64,000 bases of DNA from Abditibacterium sp. (GCA_030448265.1 JAUJNG010000022.1:18179-82178); one strand, 5' to 3'. Positions 17,500 through 26,856 are shown, numbered from the stretch's first letter. Notes: a model not told the origin generated them from the letters alone. A program made the numbers and translations.

Positions 17500-17785
17500 G
17501 ATGAATAGTTTTCCCTACAGCTTGTGCATAACCCTATGGACGGAGTAGGGACAAAATTGCAAAACGTTTTGTCAATGTGGATAACAGGGATAAGTGGCGT
17601 TTTTATCCCTACCCCCTGGGGAAAACTTTCGGGGCAAAGATTGGCTTCTATACAACGAAAATCGGGGCATTTCGAAAAGTTATCCACTTTTCCCTACCCC
17701 TAATAATAATAACAAGTTTTTTATAAAAAATAATATTACTAAGCGACCGACAAAAAAATCGAACATCTGTGGATAACTCGAAAAG
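17500..17785. other. oriC: Probable origin of replication (oriC)
   Basis: A non-coding stretch directly downstream of dnaA. It contains DnaA boxes at 17523-17531 (TGTGCATAA), 17576-17584 (TGTGGATAA), 17680-17688 (TTATCCACT) and 17768-17776 (TGTGGATAA), and variants TTATCCCT near 17588 and 17602. An AT-rich stretch at 17700-17745 starts with TAATAATAATAA and is a good unwinding element, with trinucleotide repeats reminiscent of DnaA-trios. dnaN does not follow. Confidence 0.85.
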
Positions 17786-17788
17786 ACG

Positions 17789-17986
17789 ATGAACGAAAAT
17801 CAAAAAGGAGAAGACTTTTCTTCTCGGCCCAGCCACTCCCCTACTCTGCCGCTCGATGCGATTGAAAACGAGAAAAAGCGCGGCACGATTTGCCCCAACT
17901 GCGGCGCGGCGCTCGAAGGGCGCAAATGCAAACTGATTTGTCCGCGTCCTGGCTGCGGCTATCTCGTGACCTGCTCGGAATGGTGA
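17789..17986 (+). CDS. Small zinc-ribbon protein
   Basis: 65 residues. A polar N-terminus leads to [22 protein letters not shown], which holds a zinc-ribbon with Cys pairs at about 36/39 and 51/56, plus extra Cys at 47 and 63. Similar small ribbons are often annotated hypothetical. The start at 17789 lies beside the last DnaA box. Function is unknown. Confidence 0.65.
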   Translation: MNENQKGEDFSSRPSHSPTLPLDAIENEKKRGTICPNCGAALEGRKCKLICPRPGCGYLVTCSEW

Positions 17987-18017
17987 CCAGACGGCGCGGC
18001 GCGCTAAACTGGGAGGT

Positions 18018-18452
18018 ATGAAACGACTTCTGCTTTGCGCCACGCTTCTGGCCGGCCTCGGCGCCGCAATCCAGGCCGCGCCCCAGACCAAACGGGTTTC
18101 GAAAAAGACGCCCAAAATCATCACCAAGCCGTCGGGCCTGAAAATTCAGGATTTGCGCGTCGGCAAGGGCAAAGTCGCGCGCGCTGGACAAAGCGTGACG
18201 GTCAACTATCGCGGCACGCTTTCCAACGGCACGATGTTCGACCAGAGCTACGGCAAAGAACCGTTCACTTTCGCGCTGGGCGCCGGACAGGTCATCCAGG
18301 GCTGGGACGAAGGCGTGGCCGGAATGCGCGTTGGCGGCAAACGCAAACTGATCGTGCCCGCCAAACTCGCCTACGGCGAGCGCGGCGCCGGCGGCGTGAT
18401 TCCGCCCAATGCGACTTTGGTGTTCGTGGTGGAACTCATCAAGGCCGGTTAA
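18018..18452 (+). CDS. FKBP-type peptidyl-prolyl isomerase, exported
   Basis: 144 residues. Signal peptide at 1-22 ([20 protein letters not shown]). The single FKBP domain (about 40-144) shows [19 protein letters not shown], the [19 protein letters not shown] active-site strand and [18 protein letters not shown]. All family hallmarks are present. It catalyses proline isomerisation of exported proteins. An RBS (GGGAGG) lies 5 bases before ATG. Confidence 0.93.
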   Translation: MKRLLLCATLLAGLGAAIQAAPQTKRVSKKTPKIITKPSGLKIQDLRVGKGKVARAGQSVTVNYRGTLSNGTMFDQSYGKEPFTFALGAGQVIQGWDEGVAGMRVGGKRKLIVPAKLAYGERGAGGVIPPNATLVFVVELIKAG

Positions 18453-18645
18453 AGGCGTTTTAAAGCCGTTTTAAGAGGCTTTAGTCGCTTTTGCGAGTCA
18501 AAGGTCGTCTGCTGGTTTTGAAGCTCCAGAAATCGTTTTAAATGGCTTGGAAGCGTTTCGAGATCAAAAACGCTGCGGTGTCAGGGGTTCGCTCTCGCCC
18601 ACTTTGGCCCATTAAGGGCATTTAGGTGTTGCGTGTGCCTAATGT

Positions 18646-18672
18646 TTGAAAATCGACTGGAATGGGTATAAT
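18646..18672 (+). promoter_or_regulatory. Promoter of the prepilin-like gene
   Basis: TTGAAA at 18646-18651 and a consensus TATAAT at 18667-18672, spaced 15 bp (a 17-bp spacing would use GTTTGA). A 10-bp inverted repeat, GAAAATCGAC at 18648-18657 and GTCGATTTTC at 18700-18709, brackets the -10 box and probable start site, so it could be an operator. The gene starts at 18730. Confidence 0.6.
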
Positions 18673-18729
18673 TAAAACAGCGATCCCTAAGCGGGGACGG
18701 TCGATTTTCTGTGTTAGTGAGGAGAAAAT

Positions 18730-19624
18730 ATGAGATGGAATGAAAGCGTTTCCACAAGCCAAAAAAAGAACGGTTTTACCCTCATCGAACATCGAACTTT
18801 TGGTCGTTATTGCCATTATCGCAATTTTGGCGGCGATTCTCTTTCCCGTTTTCGGACGAGCGAGAGAAAACGCGCGCCGCAGCAGCTGCCAGAGCAACCT
18901 CAAGCAATTGGGTCTGGCCATGATGCAATACACCCAGGATTACGACGAAATGTATTCCGCCGGCAGCCACACTGCTATGGCTAACCAACATCAGGGCGAC
19001 GGCTGGGGAGCAACTCTTCAACCTTATCTCAAAAGCCAGCAAATTTTAAAGTGCCCCAGCGACCCAACGGCGGTGCCCGCTGCGGCGACTGCCGGCTCGG
19101 TCGTTGTTTCATATGGCTACAACCGCAATTTGGCAGTGCGGCCTGGCGTGGCAAACGCCATGGGCGGCATGAAGGTTGCGGCCCTCAATGACACGACAAA
19201 AACTTTGATGTTCTTCGAGATGCAAAATACTGTGGCCAATATCAACGATCCCAGAGAAGTTCAGTCTCAGGCTGTTGAGGGGCCGCGCGGCAATATGATT
19301 CCAGGGGGTGGTATTGGTTATGGACAAACCTACTACGGCATGAATCCTAAGATGGCAACCGGTGTTCTGGGCAGTGCCCTGGGGGCTGCCAGTGACAGAA
19401 GGAACCCTGATATGTATCATGACTCCACCGGCGGAGGGAGGCACCTGACCGGCGCAAATTACGCTTTTGCTGACGGTCATGTGAAATGGCTCAAACCAGA
19501 CAGGGTTTCAACGGGCCAGAACGCGCTTAATGCGGGCAGCCCAAACCCCAGAGGTGGCCAAACCACATGGACTGCGGCCGGCACGGAAAACCCCAACATC
19601 ACCGCAACCACGAGCGTTTATTAA
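18730..19624 (+). pseudogene. Prepilin-like protein with H-X9-DG-type C-terminus, 7-bp duplication
   Basis: From ATG 18730 (GAGGAG 8 bases upstream) the start reads ...[11 protein letters not shown], the type IV prepilin cleavage site. A tandem duplication CATCGAA-CATCGAA (18783-18796) shifts the frame. The next frame continues [20 protein letters not shown], the pilin helix, through to the stop at 19622-19624. Joined, the protein is 295 residues. The body has [20 protein letters not shown] and later [10 protein letters not shown], typical of DUF1559-type secretion-linked pilin proteins abundant in Armatimonadota and Planctomycetota. It may be phase-variable, a pseudogene or an error. Composition of the second half is less GC-rich. 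Confidence 0.85.
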
Positions 19625-19824
19625 GTTTTAGGGTTAAGAGAGAACACTTCTCGGTAGAACGGCAGGGCGAATATCGCCGTGCCGTTTTGCTTGCGAGTTG
19701 GATGAAGATGCCGTTCGATTGAGTCCGGCATCGTTACCGGAAAGGGTTGAATACTTTCGTTCGATTGATGAAACCATGACGTTGCCATGAACCGTTTTCG
19801 CGGCGGCGTTTTCGCGTCCATCTT

Positions 19825-20481
19825 TCACAAAAATCTAAGGTGTTTCTCACGCTGAATCTTGTTGCGGGCGCGGCACAACAGGCACGAAACATCGTCGGAA
19901 AAAGTGCCGGAGGGAAGGCGAACGGCGGCGATTAACTCGTCTGCCGCCGTTTCGATTCGATCACCGCGCGCGATTTGGGCGAGGCGGTTCCAGTCGGCGT
20001 ATTTGGTGATCCCATCGGTTGCCAGCAACAGCGTCTGGCCGCTCCAACGCGCCGAAAACGGCATTGGCGAAGCGCCGCCAAATCCGAGAAATGGCTTGCG
20101 CGTTTGGTTTTCGCTGAGATCAACCCATTTGTCAGCGCCAATGAGCCAGGCGCTCGAATCGCCGACGCTCGCTCCGGCCACGAAATCTTCGCCCACAGCC
20201 GCGATAACCGCCGTCGTTTCGCCCGCCTGAGCGTCGTCGCGGATGAGAACATCGACTTCGTGAAGCCAATGCGCCCAAAATTTGGAGTCGCGCGGATTAC
20301 GAACGTTTGGTGCGATTTTGGCGGCTTCATCAATCACCATTTGGGCCGCCTCGCCGCCGCCCGCGCGTCCTCCGGCGCCATCCGCGATGGCGACAATCGC
20401 TATATCATCCAAAACGCGCGCGAAAATGCGGTCTTGTCCGGCGATGGACGCGATACATCGCGTGGCAATTTCGAACTTCAT
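19825..20481 (-). CDS. PP2C-family protein phosphatase
   Basis: 218 residues from ATG 20481; longer starts would run into the inverted-repeat element at 20509. IVAIADGAGGRAGG carries the first metal-binding Asp, GETTAVIAAV and GDSSAWLI follow, and FSDDVSCLLCR has the last Asp. These match PP2C/SpoIIE motifs, though the domain is short. It would dephosphorylate Ser/Thr phosphoproteins; no kinase is adjacent. Confidence 0.82.
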   Translation of the reverse strand: MKFEIATRCIASIAGQDRIFARVLDDIAIVAIADGAGGRAGGGEAAQMVIDEAAKIAPNVRNPRDSKFWAHWLHEVDVLIRDDAQAGETTAVIAAVGEDFVAGASVGDSSAWLIGADKWVDLSENQTRKPFLGFGGASPMPFSARWSGQTLLLATDGITKYADWNRLAQIARGDRIETAADELIAAVRLPSGTFSDDVSCLLCRARNKIQREKHLRFL

Positions 20482-20508
20482 TACGTTATTTTTAAGAAAT
20501 AGATTGCA

Positions 20509-20546
20509 TAGAGAACGCGAAGCGTCAGCGAGCTTCGCGTTCTCTA
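20509..20546. repeat. Short inverted repeat, 15-bp arms
   Basis: TAGAGAACGCGAAGC at 20509-20523 and its complement at 20532-20546. Same family as the outer arms at 406-497. It lies 17 bp downstream of the priA stop on the minus strand. Confidence 0.88.
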
Positions 20547-20562
20547 CGCGACACAAAATAAA

Positions 20563-23133
20563 CTATAAAATCGTCATCGCATCGACATCTACGACCAACC
20601 CTTCGCGGTCTTCGCGCGGCAGTTCATCGAAGGTCTTCAAAATGCGATGCAGGCGCGGTTTGGAACGGTCGCGCAGCAGCAAATGAAAGCGGAATTTGTT
20701 CTTGACGCGCGAAAGCGGGCAGCTCACCGGCCCCAGCACTTCCGTCCCGTTTTCCCTGGCGATGGCGTCCTGAAAACGCGCCGCCAATTTTTCCAGACGG
20801 GATTTCGCGCGTTGTTCGTCTTCGTCGCTGGAAATGATGTTGACGACGTGCGAAAATGGCGGGTTAGGAATGAGGGCGCGATGCTCCATTTCCTGCTCGA
20901 TGAACTGTCCGAAATCGTGGTTCGCGGCGGTGGTGATGGAGATGTCGTCCGCCGCCAGAGTTTGAATTAAAACGCGGCCCGCAATCGCGCCGCGTCCGGC
21001 GCGTCCGGCGACTTGCGACAAGAGTTGAAACGTGCGCTCCGCAGCGCGAAAATCGGGCACGTTGAGCGCCGTGTCCGCCGAAATCACACCGACTAAAGTC
21101 ACGTTGGGAAAATCGAGGCCCTTGGTGACCATCTGGGTGCCGATGAGAACCGGCGCGCGTCCGGCGCGAAACTCCCCCAGAATCTGGCCGTGCGAGCCTT
21201 TGGCGGTCGTCGTATCGCGGTCGAGTCGCAAAATTTTCTGTTTGCCGATGCCGCGCTCGGAAAACAGCGCTTCAACTTCGGCTTCGACTTTTTCCGTCCC
21301 GCTGCCCGAAAAACCGAGCATCCAGCCGTCGCACTGGGGGCAGTGCGTCGGGGTGCGGGCGCCGTGATCGCAGTGGTGGCAGCGCAGCGTGCCTTCGGCT
21401 TTGTGATGGGTGAGAGAAACGTCGCAGTTAGGGCATTTTTCGACGTGGCCGCAGCCCAGGCACTGCACGTAAGTCGAAAAACCGCGCCGGTTGAGAAACA
21501 AAATCGCCTGCTCGCCGCGCGCCACGACTTCGCACAGTTCATCGCCCAGCTGCCTGGAAAGAACGGGCAAAACGCCGCCGCGCGCTTCGTTCGTCATATC
21601 GACGATTTCGACTTCGGGAAGCGCGCGCCCCGTGGCGCGTTTTTGCATGATGACGTGGCCGTATTCGCCCCGAATCGCGCGCGAATACGATTCCAGGCTC
21701 GGAGTGGCGCTGCCCAGCACCAGAACGGCGCCTTCGAGCGCGGCGCGGCGCGCGGCGATGTCGCGGGCGTGATAACGCGGCGTGGCGTCCTGTTTGTAGG
21801 AGCCGTCGTGTTCTTCGTCGATGATGATCAGCCCGACTTCACGGCACGGCGCGAACACCGCCGAACGCGCGCCGACCACAATTTGGGCGTCGCTGCCCTC
21901 GATTTGGCCCGCCGCACGGCGCCATTCGTCGAAACGTTCGCCCGCGCCCAAGGCCGAATGCAAAATCGCCACGCGCGAGCCGAATCGCTTCTGGAAAATC
22001 TCGACGGTTTGCGCCGTGAGCGCGATTTCCGGCACCAAAACCAGCGCGCGACGGCCCAGTTGCAGGCATTTTTCGATGGCGGCGAGATAAACCTCGGTTT
22101 TGCCCGACGCCGTGACGCCCTGGAGCAAAATCGTCGCGGGCGGCGCGCTGGTGGCTTCGACAAGCGACTGGGAAATGACCGCGACGGCGTTTCGCTGTTC
22201 CTCGGTGAGTTGGACGCGCCCGCTTTCGATTTTCGCGGCGAGGGGCGCGCGCAAAGTCTCGATCTGGCGCCATTCGAGGGCGCCTTTTTTCTCCAGCGCG
22301 CGCAGTGTCGAGGTTTCCACGCCCGCTTCGCGCATCAAATCGGCGGTCAAAATCCATTCGAGCTGGCGCGCCGCCAGTTCGGTGAGCGCGACAGCCTGTT
22401 TGGGCGCGCTTTTCAGAATTTTGGGCCAACTCTCGTTATTTAATAGCTCTCTGCCGCTCTGCGTGAGCCGAACGGCGGAAACCAGACGCGCTTTGATGCC
22501 GGTTTTAGGGCTTTGGGAGGCGATCTGGAGAACGCCGGATTCACAAAGCCGACGCAGTTGGTCATTTTCAGCGCTGGAACCCAGGATTTTGCCGATTTCG
22601 CGCGCCGAAAGCGATTTGTTGGCCTCGAAAACCGCGCTGGCGATGGCGAAAAGTTTCGGGGTGCGACTTAAATCACGCAGCGCGCGAAGCGGTTCGGGCG
22701 CGACGAATTCGTAGCGCGGTTCAAGCGTTGGCGTGGCGCCGGCGGGGATGAACATCGCCAGGCAGTCGGCGAGCGGACAGTGATAATAGGCCGCCATCCA
22801 GCGCGCCACTTTGAGCGCGAGTTCATCGAAAAGCGGTTCGCCCCCAAAGACCTGACTGAGTGGTTTGAGCTGCGACGCCTCGAAATCGATTTCGCGGCAA
22901 AAACCGGTGATGAAACCAAGCGCGCGGCCATTTCGCAGCGAAACGCCGACTGCCTGGCCGATTTGCAGCCTGCCGCGCCATTCGGCAGGGATTTCGTAGG
23001 TTAGTTCGCGCTCGACCTGTCCCGCGCCCCGCTCGATGGCGATGGTAACACAGTGAGGCGCATCCGAAGCTGGAGTTTGACGCGCCGTTGGGAGAGGTGA
23101 ATCGGAGACGAAAAGAGGGCGCGTGCCGGTCAT
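20563..23133 (-). CDS. priA: Primosomal helicase PriA
   Basis: 856 residues. The N-terminal DNA-binding 3'BD is at about 25-130. Walker A is in LLQGVTASGKTEVYLAA and the DEEH box in LIIIDEEHDGSYKQ. The zinc-binding region has CLGCGHVEKCPNC and CHHCDHGARTPTHCPQC, giving eight Cys. The late helicase motif is VAGRAGRGAIAGRVLIQT. PriA restarts stalled replication forks. Length is slightly above the usual 730-820 because of a winged-helix-like insert (about 160-300). Confidence 0.96.
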   Translation of the reverse strand: MTGTRPLFVSDSPLPTARQTPASDAPHCVTIAIERGAGQVERELTYEIPAEWRGRLQIGQAVGVSLRNGRALGFITGFCREIDFEASQLKPLSQVFGGEPLFDELALKVARWMAAYYHCPLADCLAMFIPAGATPTLEPRYEFVAPEPLRALRDLSRTPKLFAIASAVFEANKSLSAREIGKILGSSAENDQLRRLCESGVLQIASQSPKTGIKARLVSAVRLTQSGRELLNNESWPKILKSAPKQAVALTELAARQLEWILTADLMREAGVETSTLRALEKKGALEWRQIETLRAPLAAKIESGRVQLTEEQRNAVAVISQSLVEATSAPPATILLQGVTASGKTEVYLAAIEKCLQLGRRALVLVPEIALTAQTVEIFQKRFGSRVAILHSALGAGERFDEWRRAAGQIEGSDAQIVVGARSAVFAPCREVGLIIIDEEHDGSYKQDATPRYHARDIAARRAALEGAVLVLGSATPSLESYSRAIRGEYGHVIMQKRATGRALPEVEIVDMTNEARGGVLPVLSRQLGDELCEVVARGEQAILFLNRRGFSTYVQCLGCGHVEKCPNCDVSLTHHKAEGTLRCHHCDHGARTPTHCPQCDGWMLGFSGSGTEKVEAEVEALFSERGIGKQKILRLDRDTTTAKGSHGQILGEFRAGRAPVLIGTQMVTKGLDFPNVTLVGVISADTALNVPDFRAAERTFQLLSQVAGRAGRGAIAGRVLIQTLAADDISITTAANHDFGQFIEQEMEHRALIPNPPFSHVVNIISSDEDEQRAKSRLEKLAARFQDAIARENGTEVLGPVSCPLSRVKNKFRFHLLLRDRSKPRLHRILKTFDELPREDREGLVVDVDAMTIL

Positions 23134-23183
23134 GACCGTTTCAGTTTAAAAGAATCGAGGCCGCAAAAAGGCGAGACCAACAC

Positions 23184-23216
23184 AAAAACGGGCCGATTCC
23201 AAAGAATCGGCCCGTT
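23184..23216 (-). terminator. Terminator of the Met/Gly-rich gene
   Basis: 12-bp stem ACGGGCCGATTC/GAATCGGCCCGT followed on the minus strand by TTTTTG. It lies about 18 bp past the stop of the downstream-facing gene. Confidence 0.85.
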
Positions 23217-23234
23217 TCGTTTTGGGATGCGAAA

Positions 23235-24323
23235 TTACATTCCGCCCGTGGTGCCGCCACCCATGGTGCCACCTGTGGTGCCGCCGCCCATGGTGCCACC
23301 TGTGGTGCCGCCACCCATGGTGCCGCCGCCCATAGCGCCGCCACCCATGGTGCCGCCGCCCATAGCGCCGCCACCCATAGCGTCATTGTTCATCATGCCA
23401 GGCGTGGTGTAGGTCATGTAGCCGGAATTCATGGCCGCCATCTCTTCAGGCGTGCGATTGTCGCTGCCCATGACGTTGAAACCAAAAAGCGTGCCTTTGC
23501 TGGTCGTGTTCACGCGGCCAAATCCAAGCGGGCCAAGAGCACGGCCATTCACCGCGATGCCGGTGCCGATGAGGCGCGTGGTGTAGGGAGTGAGCGAACC
23601 GTAGCGGGGCGCTTCGGGAAGCCCATAGGCCACCACGGAGGCGCCTCTCATCAGCGGCGTGACGCGTTCAGGCGCCATCGAAGCCTGCACCAAACGGTTT
23701 TCGCGCGGCACGCGGACGATGGTGTTATTGTCCAGAACGAGCGCCAAAACTTCGCCCCTCATCGGGTCGGAGATGTATCCGGTTAGTGTGCCTTCGACAC
23801 GCATCGACTTGGCGCCGATCATGGTGTAAGGCTCGGATTTCAGGATGTCGAGGTCGGAGACCATCATCGGCATCATCATCGCGGTCGGCGTGGGCATGGT
23901 GGTTCCCATGCCGGCCAGATCGTAGCGCGTCATGCCGCCCATCATTGAGGAAGTGACGAAGACCGAAGCGGTCGAGCCAACCGGATAAGTAGCGGTCAGG
24001 TTCTGCGCCATCGAAGGCGAGAAACGCACCATGCGGATGCCGTCGGCGGTCTGCACGTCCATCGCGGTCACGAAACCGGAACGATCCACATAGTAGCGCA
24101 GCACGGTGCCCGTGACCTGCATCGGCATCATCGAAGGCATGGCGGACGAGTCCATCATGGCGCCATTGTTCATGGTGCCAGTGCCCATAGTGCCATTGTT
24201 CATAGTGCCGCCGCCCATCGCGCCGCCATCCATCGCGGTCTGGGCCTGGGCGCTAACGCCACACATGACAATCGCACCGGCGGCGATTCCCAACGACAAG
24301 GTTTTCAAAATTGATTTTTTCAT
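23235..24323 (-). CDS. Exported Met/Gly-rich protein
   Basis: 362 residues from ATG 24323; the longer frame lacks a good start. Signal peptide at 1-28 (MKKSILKTLSLGIAAGAIVMCGVSAQA). Then Met/Gly/Asn repeats (about 30-60), a central globular region of about 240 residues with beta character (MQVTGTVLRYYVDRSGFVTAMDV; LVLDNNTIVRVPRENRLV), and a C-terminal tail (about 315-362) of GGGAMGGGTMGGG repeats. Many Met residues could bind copper, but this is only an idea. The tail is encoded by imperfect DNA repeats around 23245-23390 and could vary in length. Confidence 0.75.
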   Translation of the reverse strand: MKKSILKTLSLGIAAGAIVMCGVSAQAQTAMDGGAMGGGTMNNGTMGTGTMNNGAMMDSSAMPSMMPMQVTGTVLRYYVDRSGFVTAMDVQTADGIRMVRFSPSMAQNLTATYPVGSTASVFVTSSMMGGMTRYDLAGMGTTMPTPTAMMMPMMVSDLDILKSEPYTMIGAKSMRVEGTLTGYISDPMRGEVLALVLDNNTIVRVPRENRLVQASMAPERVTPLMRGASVVAYGLPEAPRYGSLTPYTTRLIGTGIAVNGRALGPLGFGRVNTTSKGTLFGFNVMGSDNRTPEEMAAMNSGYMTYTTPGMMNNDAMGGGAMGGGTMGGGAMGGGTMGGGTTGGTMGGGTTGGTMGGGTTGGM

Positions 24324-24453
24324 GCTTTTCTTCTCCAAAGGTGTTCTACGAAGTGAGAGGTGCCGCCTTGCGGCGCAGCAACCGAAAATTGCAAATCGAA
24401 TGCCCAAGATCGGCGGCTGGGTCGAAAAACCAACACTTCCAACCAACACAGCC

Positions 24454-25161
24454 TTAAACACCGCGCTTATTTCCCCACAGCAAAACATGGAGCTGGGGCA
24501 AAATCGTGGCGCCAAACCAGCCGTCGCGCGCCGCGCGATCCAGCAGCCATTCGAGGCGCCGCGCTAAATCGTTTGCATCGGCTTCGGCGCCGTTTTGCGG
24601 CGACGGATTGCCGACCGACAGGTAAAACGGAATTTCGGGATGCAAAGCGTGAACGCGCCGCGCGAAAGCGTAATCGGCCTCGTCGAAAACCACGACTTTG
24701 AGCGAAATCTGCGGGCCGTTTTGGGCCGCGTCGAGACACTCGCGCAGTTTCTCGGCGCGAAATTCCATGCGCGACGACGGCGGTTTAGGCGATAAAATCA
24801 GGAAATCGAGCTGGGAAAACCAGTTTTGCGCGCGCGATGCCTGAGTTTCGAGCGCGAAGTTGTGGCCGCGCGAATGTCCCAAATCGAGAAGCGGCTGGAG
24901 CGGCTGCAACGCCGGATTGCCGCCCGAAAGCGTGATCAGAATCGGATGGCCGCCGCTCAATTTTTCGACTTCGCCCACAATTTCGGCGGGCGAACGCGGC
25001 GTCCAGTCGCCTTTGTGCTGCGGCAAAACGGCGTAAAGCGTATCACAAAAATCACAGCGAAAATCGCACCCGCCGGTGCGAACGAACACTGTCGCGCGCC
25101 CGATGAGACTACCTTCGCCTTGAATGGTCGGCCCGAAAATTTCGGAAATGAGAATGGACAT
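24454..25161 (-). CDS. queE: 7-carboxy-7-deazaguanine synthase QueE
   Basis: 235 residues. Radical SAM enzyme making 7-carboxy-7-deazaguanine in the queuosine pathway. EIFGPTIQGEGSLIGRAT is typical of QueE and CDFRCDFCD holds the iron-sulphur cluster cysteines (CxxxCxxC). ITLSGGNPAL is the SAM-binding GGE-like motif. Last gene of a four-gene group that begins with queC. The stop is about 130 bp from the start of the Met/Gly-rich gene. Confidence 0.93.
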   Translation of the reverse strand: MSILISEIFGPTIQGEGSLIGRATVFVRTGGCDFRCDFCDTLYAVLPQHKGDWTPRSPAEIVGEVEKLSGGHPILITLSGGNPALQPLQPLLDLGHSRGHNFALETQASRAQNWFSQLDFLILSPKPPSSRMEFRAEKLRECLDAAQNGPQISLKVVVFDEADYAFARRVHALHPEIPFYLSVGNPSPQNGAEADANDLARRLEWLLDRAARDGWFGATILPQLHVLLWGNKRGV

Positions 25162-25683
25162 TTAAAACTCGCGTTTTTGGAGCAGAAGACGCAGCGGATT
25201 GTCAGCGGGCGCCAACTCCTCGACGGCGCGGGCGAAACCTTTTGCGTCTCTCAAAATGAGCGGTAGCCAGATGAAATTGCGCTTCTGGGGCGTTGAGATC
25301 AAGAGATAAGGCAGGCCCAGCCAGAAGAATCTCGCCGTGTGAATTTGTGACCATTCAACCTCGCGACTGACGCTCCAAAAACTGCTGCTTTTTAAGCCGC
25401 GAGTGCCGACTTTGACGGGCGTAAGCCAATACATCGACAAGGATTCCAGGACACCGGCGACAATGCCGCCAATAAGTCCGGCCACCATCGCGCCACCGAT
25501 GATTTCCTCTTGAAATTGGCTTTGAATGACAATTGAAAGAATCAGCAGAAACGACAGGCCCACAGGGAGTCCCACCAACAGCGATACCAGAAAACAACGC
25601 CAGAAACGGACGCGAAAGATGCGCTCGTCTTCGGGCGACGAAGTATCCGGCGCCTCAAACGGATCGGAAATTGGGGGTTTCAT
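25162..25683 (-). CDS. Membrane protein, PH-like C-terminal region, paralogue A
   Basis: 173 residues from ATG 25683. Two hydrophobic helices (about 30-52 and 60-82), then a soluble region VKVGTRGLKSSSFWSVS-REVEWSQIHTARFFW ending AEELAPADNPLR. The layout resembles bacterial PH-domain membrane proteins. Both this gene and the next carry the PADNPLR motif near the C-terminus, so they are paralogues. The stop is adjacent to the queE start. Role in queuosine metabolism is unknown. Confidence 0.6.
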   Translation of the reverse strand: MKPPISDPFEAPDTSSPEDERIFRVRFWRCFLVSLLVGLPVGLSFLLILSIVIQSQFQEEIIGGAMVAGLIGGIVAGVLESLSMYWLTPVKVGTRGLKSSSFWSVSREVEWSQIHTARFFWLGLPYLLISTPQKRNFIWLPLILRDAKGFARAVEELAPADNPLRLLLQKREF

Positions 25684-26192
25684 GGCTCGAAATAGCGCCG
25701 CAACGGGTTGTCTGCGGGCACCCATTCGCGCACGCGCGCTTCGAATTCGCTCTGCTGCACCAGAAAAAGCGGCACCCACACGATGTGGCGCGCCTGGTGG
25801 GTCGAAACGCGCAGCATCGGCGTGAAGAGGAGCCAGCGAATCGGCGACACGCTCACAATTTCGTCGAAGGGCACCACGCGCGCCAGGCCCCAGAAGTTGC
25901 GGGCGCGCAGGGCGTGGTCGTTGAGCAGAATCGGAAAAAAACGCGCCACAATCGCCGCCGAAACGAGGGCGCCGGCGCTGATTTTAAACGCCAAAACCAA
26001 AAATGCGTAAAACCGCAGGGGCGTGGGCCCGTAAATCGCGAAAAGCAGGAGCGGCACCACGCCCGAAACGCTTTGCGCGAGCGCGAAGGGCGCGAATCTG
26101 AGGTGAAACGCGCGCCCCTCGAACGCGCCGCGCGGCGCAAGGCTTTCCACCGCGCGGCGCCACGGGCGCGCAAATCCTCTTTCAAGCGGCAT
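25680..26192 (-). CDS. Membrane protein, PH-like C-terminal region, paralogue B
   Basis: 170 residues from ATG 26192, overlapping the queC stop by 11 bp and the next gene by 4 bp, so translation is probably coupled. Two hydrophobic helices (about 38-55 and 62-85) are followed by NDHALRARNFWGLARVVPFDEI and IVWVPLFLVQQSEFEARVREWVPADNPLRRYF. It shares the terminal motif with paralogue A. Together they may form a heteromeric membrane complex. Confidence 0.6.
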   Translation of the reverse strand: MPLERGFARPWRRAVESLAPRGAFEGRAFHLRFAPFALAQSVSGVVPLLLFAIYGPTPLRFYAFLVLAFKISAGALVSAAIVARFFPILLNDHALRARNFWGLARVVPFDEIVSVSPIRWLLFTPMLRVSTHQARHIVWVPLFLVQQSEFEARVREWVPADNPLRRYFEP

Positions 26193-26856
26193 AAACGGTC
26201 GGATCGGCGACATTGGCTTTGGCAAACGATTCCCGTCTTTCCACACAAGTCCCACATTTCCCGCAATGCACTTCGCCGCCTTCGTAGCAGCTCCAGGTTT
26301 GCGCGAACGGGACGCCGATTTTGGCGCCCTGACGCACGATGCCGCCTTTATCGGTCTTGGAAAAGGGCGCATAAAGTTTGAGTTCTTTGTCGCCGAAGCC
26401 TTCAATCGCTTTCTTTTGCATTTTCTCGAAAATTTCCAGAAATTCGGGGCGGCAGTCGGGATAAATATGGTGGTCGCCGCCATGCACGCCAATCGCCACG
26501 AGTTGCGCCTCGCGCGACACCGCCGCGCCGTAGGCGAGGCTCAAAAAGATCGCGTTGCGATTGGGCACGACCGTCACCGCCATATTCTCCGCCGCGTAAT
26601 GCCCGTGCGGAACCGCGACACTCGCATCGGTGAGCGCCGAGCCGCCGATGAGCGGCGCCAGACTCCTCAAATCGACCAGATTGAACGCGGCGCCCAGACG
26701 AGTGGCGCAGTCGCGGGCAAATTGCAGTTCCTTGGAATGTTTCTGGCCGTAATCGAACGCGAGAATATGCAGTTCGTAGCCTTGCGACGCGAGCAGATGA
26801 GCCAGCGTGACGGAATCGAGTCCGCCCGAAACAATGGCGATGGCGCGTTTTTTCAT
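26182..26856 (-). CDS. queC: 7-cyano-7-deazaguanine synthase QueC
   Basis: About 224 residues from ATG 26856 (a start at 26862 adds two residues). SGGLDSVTLAHLL is the PP-loop ATP site, FDYGQKHSKEL follows, and the zinc site is CYEGGEVHCGKCGTC. It converts 7-carboxy-7-deazaguanine to preQ0. Start of a que operon including queE. Confidence 0.94.
   Translation of the reverse strand: MKKRAIAIVSGGLDSVTLAHLLASQGYELHILAFDYGQKHSKELQFARDCATRLGAAFNLVDLRSLAPLIGGSALTDASVAVPHGHYAAENMAVTVVPNRNAIFLSLAYGAAVSREAQLVAIGVHGGDHHIYPDCRPEFLEIFEKMQKKAIEGFGDKELKLYAPFSKTDKGGIVRQGAKIGVPFAQTWSCYEGGEVHCGKCGTCVERRESFAKANVADPTVYAA

Noticed and set aside
19621..19828. Two short minus-strand frames after the prepilin gene
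   Set aside because: No recognisable domain and no good start; treated as non-coding.
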